Made by a program: the position numbers and the translations under genes. This document shows, one piece after another, positions 28,788-37,406 of a stretch of 59,321 nt of DNA. The notes below the pieces were generated by a model. The model worked only from the letters and a program-made list of their open reading frames with translations. It did no database searches and was not told the origin of the DNA. The DNA is from an uncultured Marinomonas sp. (GTDB lineage Bacteria > Pseudomonadota > Gammaproteobacteria > Pseudomonadales > Marinomonadaceae), in assembly GCA_938009755.1 (NCBI GenBank), contig CALLIL010000080.1, positions 1-59,321 of the forward strand, in the 5' to 3' direction. Positions within the stretch are counted from its first letter, which is position 1. Every line of letters starts with the position of its first letter.

Positions 28788-29198
28788 ATGGAATTTGTTG
28801 CACATCCGAGAGACCTTCCCTTAGACATCACTCTAATTGAAGATCAGCCTTTTCCTCAGATAAACGAAGAAAGAGCTGGGTTTGTCGGTATTACTTACCT
28901 TACCTCACATCCGTTTGATAATGGACGCTGTGTAAGAGTGACATTAGAAGAAATAGACCCGAACTTTTGTGCTTCTGGACGTATTGTCGAGTGCACACGA
29001 GAACCAGATGGTTACCTGATTTCAATTGAATTCCCGTCATCAGAAGAGTGTTATTGTGTTCGCATGATAGAACAACTATCACAAATCGAGCATTATCGAC
29101 GCCAAGCTAAAATGAATGGCCGAAGACTAAACTACAATGAAGCGGCTGCAGAATGGATTCAAAAATTTGCTGCCAACTTCCCTTCATTTATCATGTAA
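28788..29198 (+). CDS. PilZ-type protein (conserved gammaproteobacterial form)
   Basis: This 136-residue soluble protein resembles a PilZ-domain family of gammaproteobacteria. It opens with HPRDLPLDI and has a glycine-rich strand region (ERAGFVGITYL), a strand with ASGRIVEC, then a helical tail with MIEQLSQIEHYRRQAK and EWIQKFAANFPSF. PilZ domains often bind cyclic di-GMP through RxxxR and D/NxSxxG motifs. Both are degenerate here, so ligand binding is uncertain. The DUF501 gene follows after 41 bases, so they may be co-transcribed. The ribosome site is weak. Confidence 0.7.
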   Translation: MEFVAHPRDLPLDITLIEDQPFPQINEERAGFVGITYLTSHPFDNGRCVRVTLEEIDPNFCASGRIVECTREPDGYLISIEFPSSEECYCVRMIEQLSQIEHYRRQAKMNGRRLNYNEAAAEWIQKFAANFPSFIM

Positions 29199-29239
29199 AC
29201 TCCCCCCTCTTTAAACTTTATCGAATACATTAAGACACC

Positions 29240-29755
29240 ATGACAACAACACTTTCACAACATGATATTGATATTATTACTTCTCAGCTTGGACGCGAAC
29301 CAAGTGGCATAAACGCCATTGCACATTACTCTCCTAATGGCACGCCACAAGTCTTAGAAATGGAAACCTGGGTTTTTAATCAACCTTTCCCAACTCTGTA
29401 TTGGCTATCCAGCAAAGCCATCGATAAAGCACTGGCTAAAATAGAGAGCCAAGGCGTGGTAAAAGAATTAGAACAACGAATTAAAGAAGATGAATCTTTA
29501 AGGGAAGCGCACTACGCATCTCACCGAGATTACATTGCAAAACGTTGGGAAGTCATGAGTGATGAACACAAAACCATCATTGAAGAAAAAGGGTTTAAGC
29601 CTTTATTTGATAAATTGGGGATTGGCGGCATTGCAAATTGGGACCAGGTTCGCTGTCTTCACATGCAATACGCTCATCATCTCGCAGGTGACAATGCCAT
29701 TGGCCGTATCTTAGACGAAGAATACGGGATTAAAGCGGTTGCAGATGCAGAGTAA
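29240..29755 (+). CDS. DUF501-family protein
   Basis: This 171-residue cytoplasmic protein has the N-terminal DUF501 pattern: QLGREPSGINAIAHYSPNG, then a hydrophobic strand ending in QPFPTLYWLSS at residues about 50-60. The C-terminal half is helical and ends with a conserved-looking block (RCLHMQYAHHLAGDNAIG). No catalytic function is established for the family that I know of. It follows the PilZ-like gene in the same direction. A perfect Shine-Dalgarno-like GGAGG sits just after its stop, but no matching reading frame follows. Confidence 0.8.
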   Translation: MTTTLSQHDIDIITSQLGREPSGINAIAHYSPNGTPQVLEMETWVFNQPFPTLYWLSSKAIDKALAKIESQGVVKELEQRIKEDESLREAHYASHRDYIAKRWEVMSDEHKTIIEEKGFKPLFDKLGIGGIANWDQVRCLHMQYAHHLAGDNAIGRILDEEYGIKAVADAE

Positions 29756-29764
29756 GGAGGATAT

Positions 29765-29802
29765 AAAAAGAGGTGACCGCCATTAATCGATCACCTCTTT
29801 TT
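29765..29802. terminator. Bidirectional terminator after DUF501 gene
   Basis: AAAAAGAGGTGA and TCACCTCTTTTT pair around a 14-base loop between convergent genes. Confidence 0.88.
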
Positions 29803-29824
29803 AAAAATGTTTTACTCGATAAAA

Positions 29825-30115
29825 TTAAGCGAGGCTTTTCAGCTTCGCCTTCAAATCATCTGATGTGGTTACCTTTGGTAATACTGCTCGAATTTTATTG
29901 AAAGCCGCTTGTGCAACCGCAGGACGCTGAGCATAAGTGGTCAACGCTCCGCCTGTCCAACCTGCGAGCTTAACCATTTCATTTTTGAATGCATTTCCAT
30001 TTACACCATGACCACCTAACGCCATTAAAGCATCTTCAATCTCTAAATAACTTGGACGCTCGCCACCAAACTTCATAAAATCATCTTGTTGCACTTCTGC
30101 GAAATTCTTTGACAT
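29825..30115 (-). CDS. Small soluble protein of unknown function
   Basis: I do not recognise this 96-residue protein. It has no signal peptide, membrane segment or cysteine. It is helical in appearance, with a Gly/Ala-rich middle (ALGGHGVNGN, AGWTGGALTTY) and a Lys-rich end. A good ribosome site (AAGGTTAG) and a terminator just past its stop support it as a real gene. It is a single-gene unit between DUF501 and glpD. Confidence 0.7.
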   Translation of the reverse strand: MSKNFAEVQQDDFMKFGGERPSYLEIEDALMALGGHGVNGNAFKNEMVKLAGWTGGALTTYAQRPAVAQAAFNKIRAVLPKVTTSDDLKAKLKSLA

Positions 30116-30282
30116 TGTTCTAACCTTAATTTTATAAATAACTGCTTCCTAATAAAGTTAGCCAGAATCTCAGAAACACACAAGTACTTGGGTGTAGAAA
30201 AACGTAAAAAAAATGCAACGAGTTTCTGTTAATCTAAACCGTCATACACAGTATTATTTCAATTCCTATAATGAGGTACTCC

Positions 30283-31770
30283 ATGAATAAATCCCATTTT
30301 GACCTATTTGTTGTCGGCGGTGGCATCAATGGAACAGGTATTATCGCAGATGCCGCTGGCCGTGGACTCAGCACAGGGCTTTGTGAAATGGGTGATTTGG
30401 CGAATGCGACATCGTCATCAAGCAGCAAGCTCATTCATGGCGGGTTACGTTATTTGGAACACTATGAGTTTCGCCTTGTAAAAGAAGCATTAACGGAACG
30501 TGAAGTGCTCCTCAATATTGCACCACATATTGTCACGCCAATGCGTTTTCAGATGCCTCACAGACCACATTTACGCCCAGCTTGGCTGATTCGCATAGGA
30601 CTATTTCTCTATGATCACCTTGGAAAGCGTGAAACGTTAAAAGGATCGTCCTCTGTAAAGTACGCTGAGAACAGTCCGTTAAAGCCCGATATAAAAAAAG
30701 GCTTTGAGTATTCAGATTGCTGGGTAGATGACGCACGTTTGGTGGTGACAAACGCCTTAAGTGCACAACAAAATGGCGCAACGATTTTTGCTCGTACAAA
30801 ATGCCTCTCGGCGAAGCGAATAAACGGTTTATGGCACCTTCATTTAGAAAATCAACGAACTCAAGAAACCCACCAAATTACAGCCAAAGCCTTAGTGAAT
30901 GCGGCAGGTCCTTGGGTGTCTTCTTTTATTGAAACAGGGTTACAGCAAAAAGCACCTTACGGTATTCGTATGATTCAAGGCAGCCACATTGTGGTACCTA
31001 GAATCGGGCAACATACCAATGCTTTTATTATGCAAAACACAGACAATCGAATTGTGTTTGCCATTCCCTATCGTGAGAAATACACACTGCTAGGAACAAC
31101 CGATGTAGAGTACAAAGGTGACCCAAATCAAGTCTCTATTTCTTCCGAAGAAGCAGAATACATATTGAATGTGGCCAATGCGCATTTTAAAAATACGCTG
31201 ACACAAGATGACATCGTGTGGTCATACTCAGGTGTTCGTCCATTACTAGAAGACGAGTCTTCCGACCCTTCCGCTGTCACACGAGACTATACACTTCACC
31301 TAGACGACCAAGACAACGAAGCGCCTTTATTAAGCATCTTTGGCGGGAAAATCACCACGTATCGTAAGTTGGCGTTGTCAGCGATGAAAAAATTAGCGCC
31401 GTATTTTGATGAATTAAAAGAAGAATGGACTCATAAAAAGGCACTTCCTGGCGGTGATTTAAATATGTCATTGGACGATTTTGTACAATCGCTTCAGCAA
31501 ACATACCCTTTCATCGATCACGCTCTCGCTCATCGCTTTGCAAACAGCTATGGCACACGCACGCATATTTTTATGGAAAAAATACAATCCACTTTGGCGC
31601 TTGGACAACATTTCGGCCACCATTTATACCAAGTAGAAGTAGACTATTTAGTATCGCAAGAATGGGCATGTTCCGCCGACGATATTTTATGGCGACGCAG
31701 CAAATTAGGGTTAGAGTTCAGTTCTGATCAAGTCGCGGCTTTAGAGCGTTATTTAGAAGGTATTGCCTAA
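30283..31770 (+). CDS. glpD: Aerobic glycerol-3-phosphate dehydrogenase
   Basis: This 495-residue flavoprotein has the FAD motif GGGINGTGIIADAAGRG at its start and the GlpD block SSSSKLIHGGLRYLEHYEFRLV, plus the C-terminal GGKITTYRKLA motif. It oxidises glycerol-3-phosphate to dihydroxyacetone phosphate at the inner membrane and feeds electrons to quinone. The ATG at 30283 is preferred, since AGG lies 6 bases upstream; an in-frame ATG at 30271 lacks one. No glpF, glpK or glpR is adjacent, so it is detached from a glycerol operon. A terminator follows. Confidence 0.95.
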   Translation: MNKSHFDLFVVGGGINGTGIIADAAGRGLSTGLCEMGDLANATSSSSSKLIHGGLRYLEHYEFRLVKEALTEREVLLNIAPHIVTPMRFQMPHRPHLRPAWLIRIGLFLYDHLGKRETLKGSSSVKYAENSPLKPDIKKGFEYSDCWVDDARLVVTNALSAQQNGATIFARTKCLSAKRINGLWHLHLENQRTQETHQITAKALVNAAGPWVSSFIETGLQQKAPYGIRMIQGSHIVVPRIGQHTNAFIMQNTDNRIVFAIPYREKYTLLGTTDVEYKGDPNQVSISSEEAEYILNVANAHFKNTLTQDDIVWSYSGVRPLLEDESSDPSAVTRDYTLHLDDQDNEAPLLSIFGGKITTYRKLALSAMKKLAPYFDELKEEWTHKKALPGGDLNMSLDDFVQSLQQTYPFIDHALAHRFANSYGTRTHIFMEKIQSTLALGQHFGHHLYQVEVDYLVSQEWACSADDILWRRSKLGLEFSSDQVAALERYLEGIA

Positions 31771-31807
31771 GGGAAATAAAGAAAAAACGCCCTAATAGAT
31801 CAACCAC

Positions 31808-31846
31808 AAAAAGCCTACATAACTCATTGCTTAACTAGGCTTTTTT
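31808..31846 (+). terminator. Terminator after glpD
   Basis: AAAAAGCCTA and TAGGCTTTTT form a 10-bp stem with an 18-base loop, followed by more T residues. Confidence 0.8.
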
Positions 31847-31939
31847 ATTTCTAAAACACTAATAAATTCACAAGCAACATGCTTTAATAGAAGTATCTAA
31901 TTTCCACTCAAACCTTTATACAATAGGAATGACCGCCAC

Positions 31940-32710
31940 ATGGATTACGTGTTTTTTGATCTTCCGCTTTGGATTTATATCGCACTCTTTTTTGCGGCCT
32001 TTTTAGCGGGTGCGATTGACGCCATTGCTGGCGGAGGCGGACTCATTACTGTGCCTGTATTATTAGCCGCGGGCTTATCTCCGGCACAAGCGCTGGCAAC
32101 TAATAAGCTGCAAGGCTGTGCTGGCACTTTGTCGGCGTCTTATCACTTTGTAAAAACAGGACAAGTAAAACTCTCAAACATGTGGCTACCAATCCTAATG
32201 ACAGCGATTGGCGCGGTTTCCGGCACACTATTGGTGGCGTATTTAGACAGTAGTCTATTGCTCAAAGCCGTACCGATTATTCTGATTGGCGTGGCTATTT
32301 TCTTTTTCTTTTTACCAAAACTTCAACCTTACGTCGCCAGCAAAGTCTCCTTAACCCAAGTACAGTTTGCGCTCATCATCGGATTAAGCATTGGCTTCTA
32401 TGATGGCTTAATTGGACCTGGAACAGGCGCTTTCTTCTCAACGGCATACCTTTGTTTTATGGGACTTTCTGTTGTTTCTGCAACCGCCCACACAAAGATC
32501 TTAAACGCCACCAGCAATGTGTGTTCTTTGGTCATCTTTGCCTTTAGTGGTCATTTAGTTTGGGCGTTGGGAATCGTGATGGGAATAGGACAATGGTTTG
32601 GTGCGCAAATAGGCTCTCGCCTTGTGATCACCAAAGGCGCAACCATTATTCGCCCTATGGTGATCATCATGTGCTTGGCTATTTCCATCAAATTGCTGTT
32701 CGATAATTAA
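31940..32710 (+). CDS. TSUP (TauE/SafE) family membrane protein
   Basis: This 256-residue protein has about eight predicted membrane helices and the family pattern IDAIAGGGGLITVPVLLAAGL in the first helix pair, repeated as a degenerate second half (GFYDGLIGPGTGAFFS). TSUP proteins export or import sulfite, sulfoacetate and related anions. No sulfur-metabolism gene lies adjacent, so the substrate is unknown. It ends 23 bases from the convergent GAPDH-type gene, with a shared hairpin between them. Confidence 0.9.
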   Translation: MDYVFFDLPLWIYIALFFAAFLAGAIDAIAGGGGLITVPVLLAAGLSPAQALATNKLQGCAGTLSASYHFVKTGQVKLSNMWLPILMTAIGAVSGTLLVAYLDSSLLLKAVPIILIGVAIFFFFLPKLQPYVASKVSLTQVQFALIIGLSIGFYDGLIGPGTGAFFSTAYLCFMGLSVVSATAHTKILNATSNVCSLVIFAFSGHLVWALGIVMGIGQWFGAQIGSRLVITKGATIIRPMVIIMCLAISIKLLFDN

Positions 32711-32723
32711 CGCCAAACGAGAA

Positions 32724-32752
32724 GGCAAGTGCGTTAAGCCGCTTGCCCTTTT
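32724..32752. terminator. Hairpin between convergent TSUP and gap genes
   Basis: GGCAAG and CTTGCC pair around a 12-base loop, with a T-run after on the plus strand. The hairpin overlaps the last codons of the gap gene. Confidence 0.65.
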
Positions 32753-34107
32753 ACTAATGCGACTTTACTCACAGAAGATTGCACGAGTTTTTCCATTAAT
32801 CGAACAACCTGACAACTATAGCCATATTCATTGTCGTACCAGACATACAATGTGATTTGATTGCCTCGCACCTTGGTTGATAAACCATCTAAAATACCGG
32901 CTTGCTGAGAACCTATAAAATCTGAACTCACAGCATCAGGTTCTTCGCTGTAGCCAATCTGCCCTGTTAATTCAGGCCCTTGTGAGGCCGCTTTTATCCG
33001 TTGATTTACCTCATTAACAGAAGTCTCTTGCTTCAAGTTCAGACTTAAAACAGCAATAGACACGTTAATCACAGGAACACGAATCGCACTGCCGCTCAAC
33101 TTACCTTCCAGCGATGGAATGGCTTTCGCAACGGCGTTTGCTGCTCCGGTTTCTGTCATCACCATATTCATTCCCGCCGCACGGCCACGACGATCGCCTT
33201 TATGTATATTATCAATCAAATGTTGGTCATTAGTATAAGCGTGCACAGTTTCCACATGACCTGATTCAATGCCAAACGTCTTTTCAAGCACAGACAAAAT
33301 AGGCGTAATAGCATTCGTTGTACAAGACGCTGCCGACACGATTTTATCTTTGTCGGTAATATCATCGTCATTAATGCCTGTCACAACATTTTTCATACCT
33401 TTTCCTGGCGCGGTGAGAACAACACGCTCAATTCCAGGGCGACTTAAATGCACACTTAACCCTTCTCGATCACGCCAACGTCCCGTGTTATCAACCAATA
33501 ACGCACCTTTTATACCATACGCTTGATAGTCCACTTCCGCAGGGTCTGAGGCATAAATCACTTTGACAGGTGAACCATTGATCACCAAGGATTGGCTTTC
33601 CTCATCCACTTTAACCAAACCGTCGTAAACGCCATGAACGGAATCGTATTTCAACAAACTGGCACGCTTTGATAAATCGTCATCACACGCTTTACGAACC
33701 ACAATCGCAGCGACTTTCATTCCTGGTGTTGTGTAGCCAAGTGTACACATGCGACGAACCAGCAAACGGCCAATACGACCAAAACCATACAAGACAACAG
33801 GCGTTTCATGGTCGGCTCTTTCGTTCACTGATAGCATCGATGACACATCAGATTCAACAATTAAAGACTCTAATTCAATACAGGTTTGTACCGTATCGCT
33901 ATCGAGTATTTGCTTTAGCAAGGTATAGACTTGAGAGAGATCTAGTTCTGGATGTTGATCAAATGCCGCCATTAACCCAGTCACAGAGTCTGCAACAAGC
34001 GCTTTTCCAGCCAACTCAATTTTGACCGATTTCTCACGCCCTAATTGCCCCAAAAGAGGAATCATAGATTCTGCTTGTGCAAGCGTTTGTAGCCAAGTAT
34101 TTGTCAT
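32734..34107 (-). CDS. gap: Long-form glyceraldehyde-3-phosphate dehydrogenase
   Basis: This 457-residue protein is about 120 residues longer than standard GAPDH. The NAD-binding GFGRIGR motif is at 108-114 and the catalytic Cys262 sits in SAASCTTN. An N-terminal extension of ~100 residues precedes the Rossmann fold, as in the long GAPDH of Pseudomonas and Vibrio. The chosen start (34107) has GAGGG 8 bases upstream; the frame extends 11 codons further without support. Long forms have been proposed to work in gluconeogenesis, and no glycolytic genes lie beside it. It appears monocistronic. Confidence 0.92.
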   Translation of the reverse strand: MTNTWLQTLAQAESMIPLLGQLGREKSVKIELAGKALVADSVTGLMAAFDQHPELDLSQVYTLLKQILDSDTVQTCIELESLIVESDVSSMLSVNERADHETPVVLYGFGRIGRLLVRRMCTLGYTTPGMKVAAIVVRKACDDDLSKRASLLKYDSVHGVYDGLVKVDEESQSLVINGSPVKVIYASDPAEVDYQAYGIKGALLVDNTGRWRDREGLSVHLSRPGIERVVLTAPGKGMKNVVTGINDDDITDKDKIVSAASCTTNAITPILSVLEKTFGIESGHVETVHAYTNDQHLIDNIHKGDRRGRAAGMNMVMTETGAANAVAKAIPSLEGKLSGSAIRVPVINVSIAVLSLNLKQETSVNEVNQRIKAASQGPELTGQIGYSEEPDAVSSDFIGSQQAGILDGLSTKVRGNQITLYVWYDNEYGYSCQVVRLMEKLVQSSVSKVALVKGQAA

Positions 34108-34283
34108 TTTCTTACCCTCAAAGTCTGCGCTGAACACCATAAGATGAAGGCAGCTTAACGCTGGGAAAAAGCAAAAACAAATTGAAAAAAGACTACGAAA
34201 AAGCCTAAAAAGTAGACTCTTAACATGTTTTTTTAGAGGAATAACGTAATAAAAAGAGAGGGTAAGGAACTTTACTACATAAC

Positions 34284-34319
34284 CATGATATCGGCCTGAG
34301 AAACAGAGCAGATATCATG
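34284..34319. repeat. 9-bp inverted repeat in gap upstream region
   Basis: CATGATATC and GATATCATG flank an 18-base spacer. It lies 177 bases upstream of the gap start and just past the DUF3392 gene. It might be an operator or a weak transcription end. Confidence 0.5.
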
Positions 34320-34370
34320 ATGATTACGTAATTTGACAACGAGAAATGACTAAAACTTTCATAAATTATT

Positions 34371-34700
34371 TTATAAATGACGCTTTCTTTCGGCCAAAAC
34401 ACCCAAAAGACAGAAACACGCAAATACCAATATAGGACGATAAACCAAATCTACTCTTGTTAACCCCCAATAAACGATAGGCTGACTCCAAAGTGTTAAG
34501 AGCCCATAACCAAAGGTACACATCACAATAAAGGCTGTGACTCGTAGAATGAATGTCCAAGACGACACCAGCTTTTTCAAAAAGCCGTTGACCACATCGC
34601 CATACACCACTAGACAAGTAGCCACCAAAGCCAGTGCGATATCATGCAAATGAGGTTGAATGAAATGTGCCAAACGCAGGTTAAAATCAATAATAAACAT
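34371..34700 (-). CDS. DUF3392-family membrane protein
   Basis: This 109-residue protein has three predicted membrane helices and matches the DUF3392 pattern, with FNLRLAHFIQPHLHDIALALVATCLVVYG at its start and FGYGLLTLW in the middle. The function is unknown. It is on the same strand as the secreted protein gene 42 bases upstream, so the two probably share a transcript. A second overlapping frame (34366-34617) lacks these features. The ribosome site is weak. Confidence 0.82.
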   Translation of the reverse strand: MFIIDFNLRLAHFIQPHLHDIALALVATCLVVYGDVVNGFLKKLVSSWTFILRVTAFIVMCTFGYGLLTLWSQPIVYWGLTRVDLVYRPILVFACFCLLGVLAERKRHL

Positions 34701-34742
34701 AAGTAATTGTACAACTCATCACAAATTTGGGGTTAAAGAAGG

Positions 34743-35303
34743 CTATTGGTTTTTCCGAGATAACGCTTCTACATCAATTTTACCAGAAAAAGACGTCACA
34801 CTAGGACGTTGATCCACATACATAATAGACACATCATAGGTCGTGTTGCGAAACTCAATGGTAGTGGCATCATCAAACAGCCATTTTGCCCGACCGATGC
34901 CTCCAGATAAGGCACCTTCAATCGGTACACCGTATTTTTTCTCTAGCAGATTTCCCAAATCGCGACGTTTTTTATTATCGTCTATCACACCGGACAATAA
35001 GGCTTGCCGAACATAGCCTGAGTTATTAATAAATATATCGGCGTTTGTAACGCCCAAAATCCCTTCTTCACCCAAGCTGTAACTCACCATATCATCACGA
35101 TACGACGGATAGCGACTTAGCCCCATACCATTCAATTGTTTTTCTAGTGTTCGCAAACTTAAATTATTGAAAGGCAGACCAAACAACTCTGCTCTATCAG
35201 CAAGCGTTGCCTTGGTTTCTGTGGCGGCAATAGCAGACGTCATTCCAACGAAAAAAAGCACACACACACTCATGATCAAAGACAAAGTGTTCTTTCTAGA
35301 CAT
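34743..35303 (-). CDS. Secreted protein of unknown function
   Basis: I do not recognise this 186-residue protein. It has a signal peptide (about residues 1-26, ending AIA) and no lipobox or membrane segment. A repeated pattern of short charged and aromatic segments follows, with RYPSYRDDMVSYSLG near 63-77. It is probably periplasmic. A good ribosome site (AAGGAAAG) supports the start. It lies upstream of the DUF3392 gene and divergent from the uridine-kinase-like gene. Confidence 0.78.
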   Translation of the reverse strand: MSRKNTLSLIMSVCVLFFVGMTSAIAATETKATLADRAELFGLPFNNLSLRTLEKQLNGMGLSRYPSYRDDMVSYSLGEEGILGVTNADIFINNSGYVRQALLSGVIDDNKKRRDLGNLLEKKYGVPIEGALSGGIGRAKWLFDDATTIEFRNTTYDVSIMYVDQRPSVTSFSGKIDVEALSRKNQ

Positions 35304-35432
35304 TAATACTTTCCTTCTGAGATATCATCGTCCAGTTTAGAGGGCACAAAGGGCCAAACCTGATATATAATACAACACTATATGCTCTTGCAACTCAAGG
35401 AGCACTGACACTTTATTTTATTGAGGTAACAC

Positions 35433-36044
35433 ATGGCACTTGTAATTGGCATCACTGGCGTATCGGGTAGTGGAAAAAGCCGACTTTGTTCTCTATTAGC
35501 AGAAGGTCAAGACGACAGCATTACCGTTCTTTGCCAAGACAATTTTTATAATGGCTGCGGCAGTATAGACCCTGATGTTTACAATTTTGATGACCTCAGC
35601 TCATTGGATATCGAAAGCTTAACGCTCGCCATCCATAACTGTAAAAACAGACAGCAACCAAATGAAATCCCTGTTTATGATCACTCTCAACACAAGCGCG
35701 TTGGTTACCGCAATTTAGAGCCAACTCACGTGGTGCTCGTTGAAGGTCATATGATGTTTCAAGATCCAGGCATTCGCGATGCGGTCGACTTTTTATTGTT
35801 TGTTGATACCGACATGGACATTGCCATTGTCCGTCGTTTGAAACGCGACATAGCGGAGCGCGGACGCAATGTGAACGAAGTTACCAGCCGATACATGCGC
35901 CATGTTCGTCAAGCGTCTTTAAAGACCATTGAAATTCGTTCTAAAGCGGACTTTATCATTCCGAACAACAAAAGCTTCACCAACGCCGCCAACTTACTGC
36001 GCAGCCACATTGATTTCCTACTAAAAGAAAAAGGCGCCAAATAG
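35433..36044 (+). CDS. Uridine kinase-like P-loop protein
   Basis: This 203-residue protein starts with a Walker A motif (GVSGSGKS, residues 8-15) and has DNFYNG near 34-39 plus VVLVEGHMMF near 106-115, as in the uridine kinase/phosphoribulokinase group. It also has the RRLKRD segment of the lid region. It likely phosphorylates a nucleoside or small molecule in the cytoplasm using ATP. E. coli Udk is 213 residues. Sequence differences from canonical Udk leave the substrate open. The ribosome site (GAGGTAA) is good, and its last codons are inside a terminator hairpin. Confidence 0.8.
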   Translation: MALVIGITGVSGSGKSRLCSLLAEGQDDSITVLCQDNFYNGCGSIDPDVYNFDDLSSLDIESLTLAIHNCKNRQQPNEIPVYDHSQHKRVGYRNLEPTHVVLVEGHMMFQDPGIRDAVDFLLFVDTDMDIAIVRRLKRDIAERGRNVNEVTSRYMRHVRQASLKTIEIRSKADFIIPNNKSFTNAANLLRSHIDFLLKEKGAK

Positions 36045-36056
36045 GCGCCTTTATTG
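36028..36056. terminator. Terminator overlapping the kinase stop codon
   Basis: AAAGGCGCC and GGCGCCTTT form a perfect 9-bp stem with a 5-base loop. The kinase stop codon TAG lies in and next to the loop. It serves the convergent kinase and dnaJ genes. Confidence 0.85.
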
Positions 36057-36084
36057 ATTCTGTTAACCTGTGCGTTAGCAGAAT

Positions 36085-37215
36085 TTATTTCTTAATATCA
36101 TCAAAGAAGCGTTTCACACCATCAAACCAACTTGTTTGCTTAGGCGAATGATTCGTACCTTCACCCATGCTTTCAGCCAGCTCTGTGAACAATTCTTTTT
36201 GACGAGCGGTAAGATTCACTGGGGTTTCAATAACCACCTTACAGATCAAATCACCTACTGGGCCGCCACGTACAGGTTTCACACCTTTACCACGCAAACG
36301 GAACAACTTGTCAGTTTGACACTCTGGCGTCACTTTTAAGCGAACTCGGCCATCTAGCGTAGGCACATCAATATCGCCACCTAATGCCGCGGTTGAAAAG
36401 CTAATAGGAACTTCACAATATAAATTCGCGCCATCACGCTCAAAAATGCTGTGTGGTTTCACAGACACTTGAACAAACAAGTCTCCTGAAGGACCACCTT
36501 GAGCGCCCGCTTCGCCTTCTCCTGACAATCGGATACGATCGCCCGTATCAACGCCCGCCGGAATTTTAACACTGAGTGTTTTGTATTCTTGAGTGCGACC
36601 TTGTCCATGACATTCAGGACATGGATCAGAAATAACCTGACCTTGACCATGACATTCAGGACACGCTTGTTGAACGGAGAAGAAACCTTGAGACATGCGG
36701 ACTTGGCCAGCGCCACCACAGGTTCCACAAGTTTTCGGCTTAGAGCCTTTCTTCGCGCCTGAGCCATCACAAGGCTTACAGTTCACTAATGTTGGGATAC
36801 GAATTTTTTCGTCACAACCCCAAACCGCTTGCTCAAGATCCAATTCCAATGTGTAACGTAAATCGGAACCACGACGCGTTCGGCTTTGACCGCCACCACC
36901 GCCGCCGCCAAAGATATCGCCGAATACATCGCCAAAAATATCACTAAAGCCGCCAGCACCACCGCCGCCGTAACCGCCGCCACCTTGACCATTTACACCT
37001 TCATGACCAAATCGATCATAGGCAGAGCGCTTTTCCTCTGAAGATAAAATTTCATAGGCTTCAGCCAACTCTTTGAATTTTTCAAGGGCTTCTGGGTTAT
37101 CAGGGTTTTTATCTGGATGATACTTATTCGCTAAAGAACGATAAGCTTTTTTGATGTCTTTCTTATCCGCGTCTTTGGCAACACCAAGAACGTCGTAATA
37201 GTCTCTTTTACTCAT
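36085..37215 (-). CDS. dnaJ: DnaJ co-chaperone
   Basis: This 376-residue protein has the full DnaJ layout: J-domain with HPD at 33-35, a Gly/Phe-rich linker (about 75-112), four CxxCxGxG zinc motifs ([16 protein letters not shown] and two CPECHGQG) and the C-terminal substrate-binding domains. It delivers unfolded proteins to DnaK and stimulates its ATPase. It is the last gene of the grpE-dnaK-dnaJ cluster, 191 bases after dnaK. That gap carries hairpins and repeats, so dnaJ probably gets lower read-through expression. Confidence 0.98.
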   Translation of the reverse strand: MSKRDYYDVLGVAKDADKKDIKKAYRSLANKYHPDKNPDNPEALEKFKELAEAYEILSSEEKRSAYDRFGHEGVNGQGGGGYGGGGAGGFSDIFGDVFGDIFGGGGGGGQSRTRRGSDLRYTLELDLEQAVWGCDEKIRIPTLVNCKPCDGSGAKKGSKPKTCGTCGGAGQVRMSQGFFSVQQACPECHGQGQVISDPCPECHGQGRTQEYKTLSVKIPAGVDTGDRIRLSGEGEAGAQGGPSGDLFVQVSVKPHSIFERDGANLYCEVPISFSTAALGGDIDVPTLDGRVRLKVTPECQTDKLFRLRGKGVKPVRGGPVGDLICKVVIETPVNLTARQKELFTELAESMGEGTNHSPKQTSWFDGVKRFFDDIKK

Positions 37216-37225
37216 TGCAGGAATT

Positions 37226-37267
37226 CCTGAATTTAAAAGCCTGAATTAAAAAGCCTGAATTGAACAG
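37226..37267. repeat. Three tandem 14-bp repeats in the dnaK-dnaJ gap
   Basis: CCTGAATTTAAAAG, CCTGAATTAAAAAG and CCTGAATTGAACAG follow each other directly, just upstream of dnaJ on the minus strand. They sit in the dnaJ 5' leader and may be slippage or a binding site. Confidence 0.7.
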
Positions 37268-37337
37268 TCCGAGTTTATAAACTCAAAACTTATAAAATCT
37301 CATTGAACATACTTACTTAGAAGCGTTGTAAACAGCA

Positions 37338-37387
37338 AAGCACGGTGTTAAACCGTGCTTCCTGTAAACAGCCCCAATAAAGGGGCT
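37338..37387 (-). terminator. Two tandem hairpins between dnaK and dnaJ
   Basis: One stem pairs AAGCACGGT with ACCGTGCTT (37338-37360) and the other AGCCCC with GGGGCT (37370-37387). Neither has a strong T-run on the minus strand, so they look like leaky terminators or mRNA-stabilising stems. Confidence 0.7.
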
Positions 37388-37406
37388 ACGAAATAAGGTT
37401 TAACGC

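Noticed and set aside
29753-29765. Orphan Shine-Dalgarno (AAGGAGG) after the DUF501 gene
   Set aside because: The only nearby start is a GTG too far away, giving a short frame antisense to the 96-residue gene and running through a terminator.
34366-34617. 83-residue frame overlapping the DUF3392 gene
   Set aside because: It is on the same strand but in another frame, and the DUF3392 frame is longer with the family pattern.
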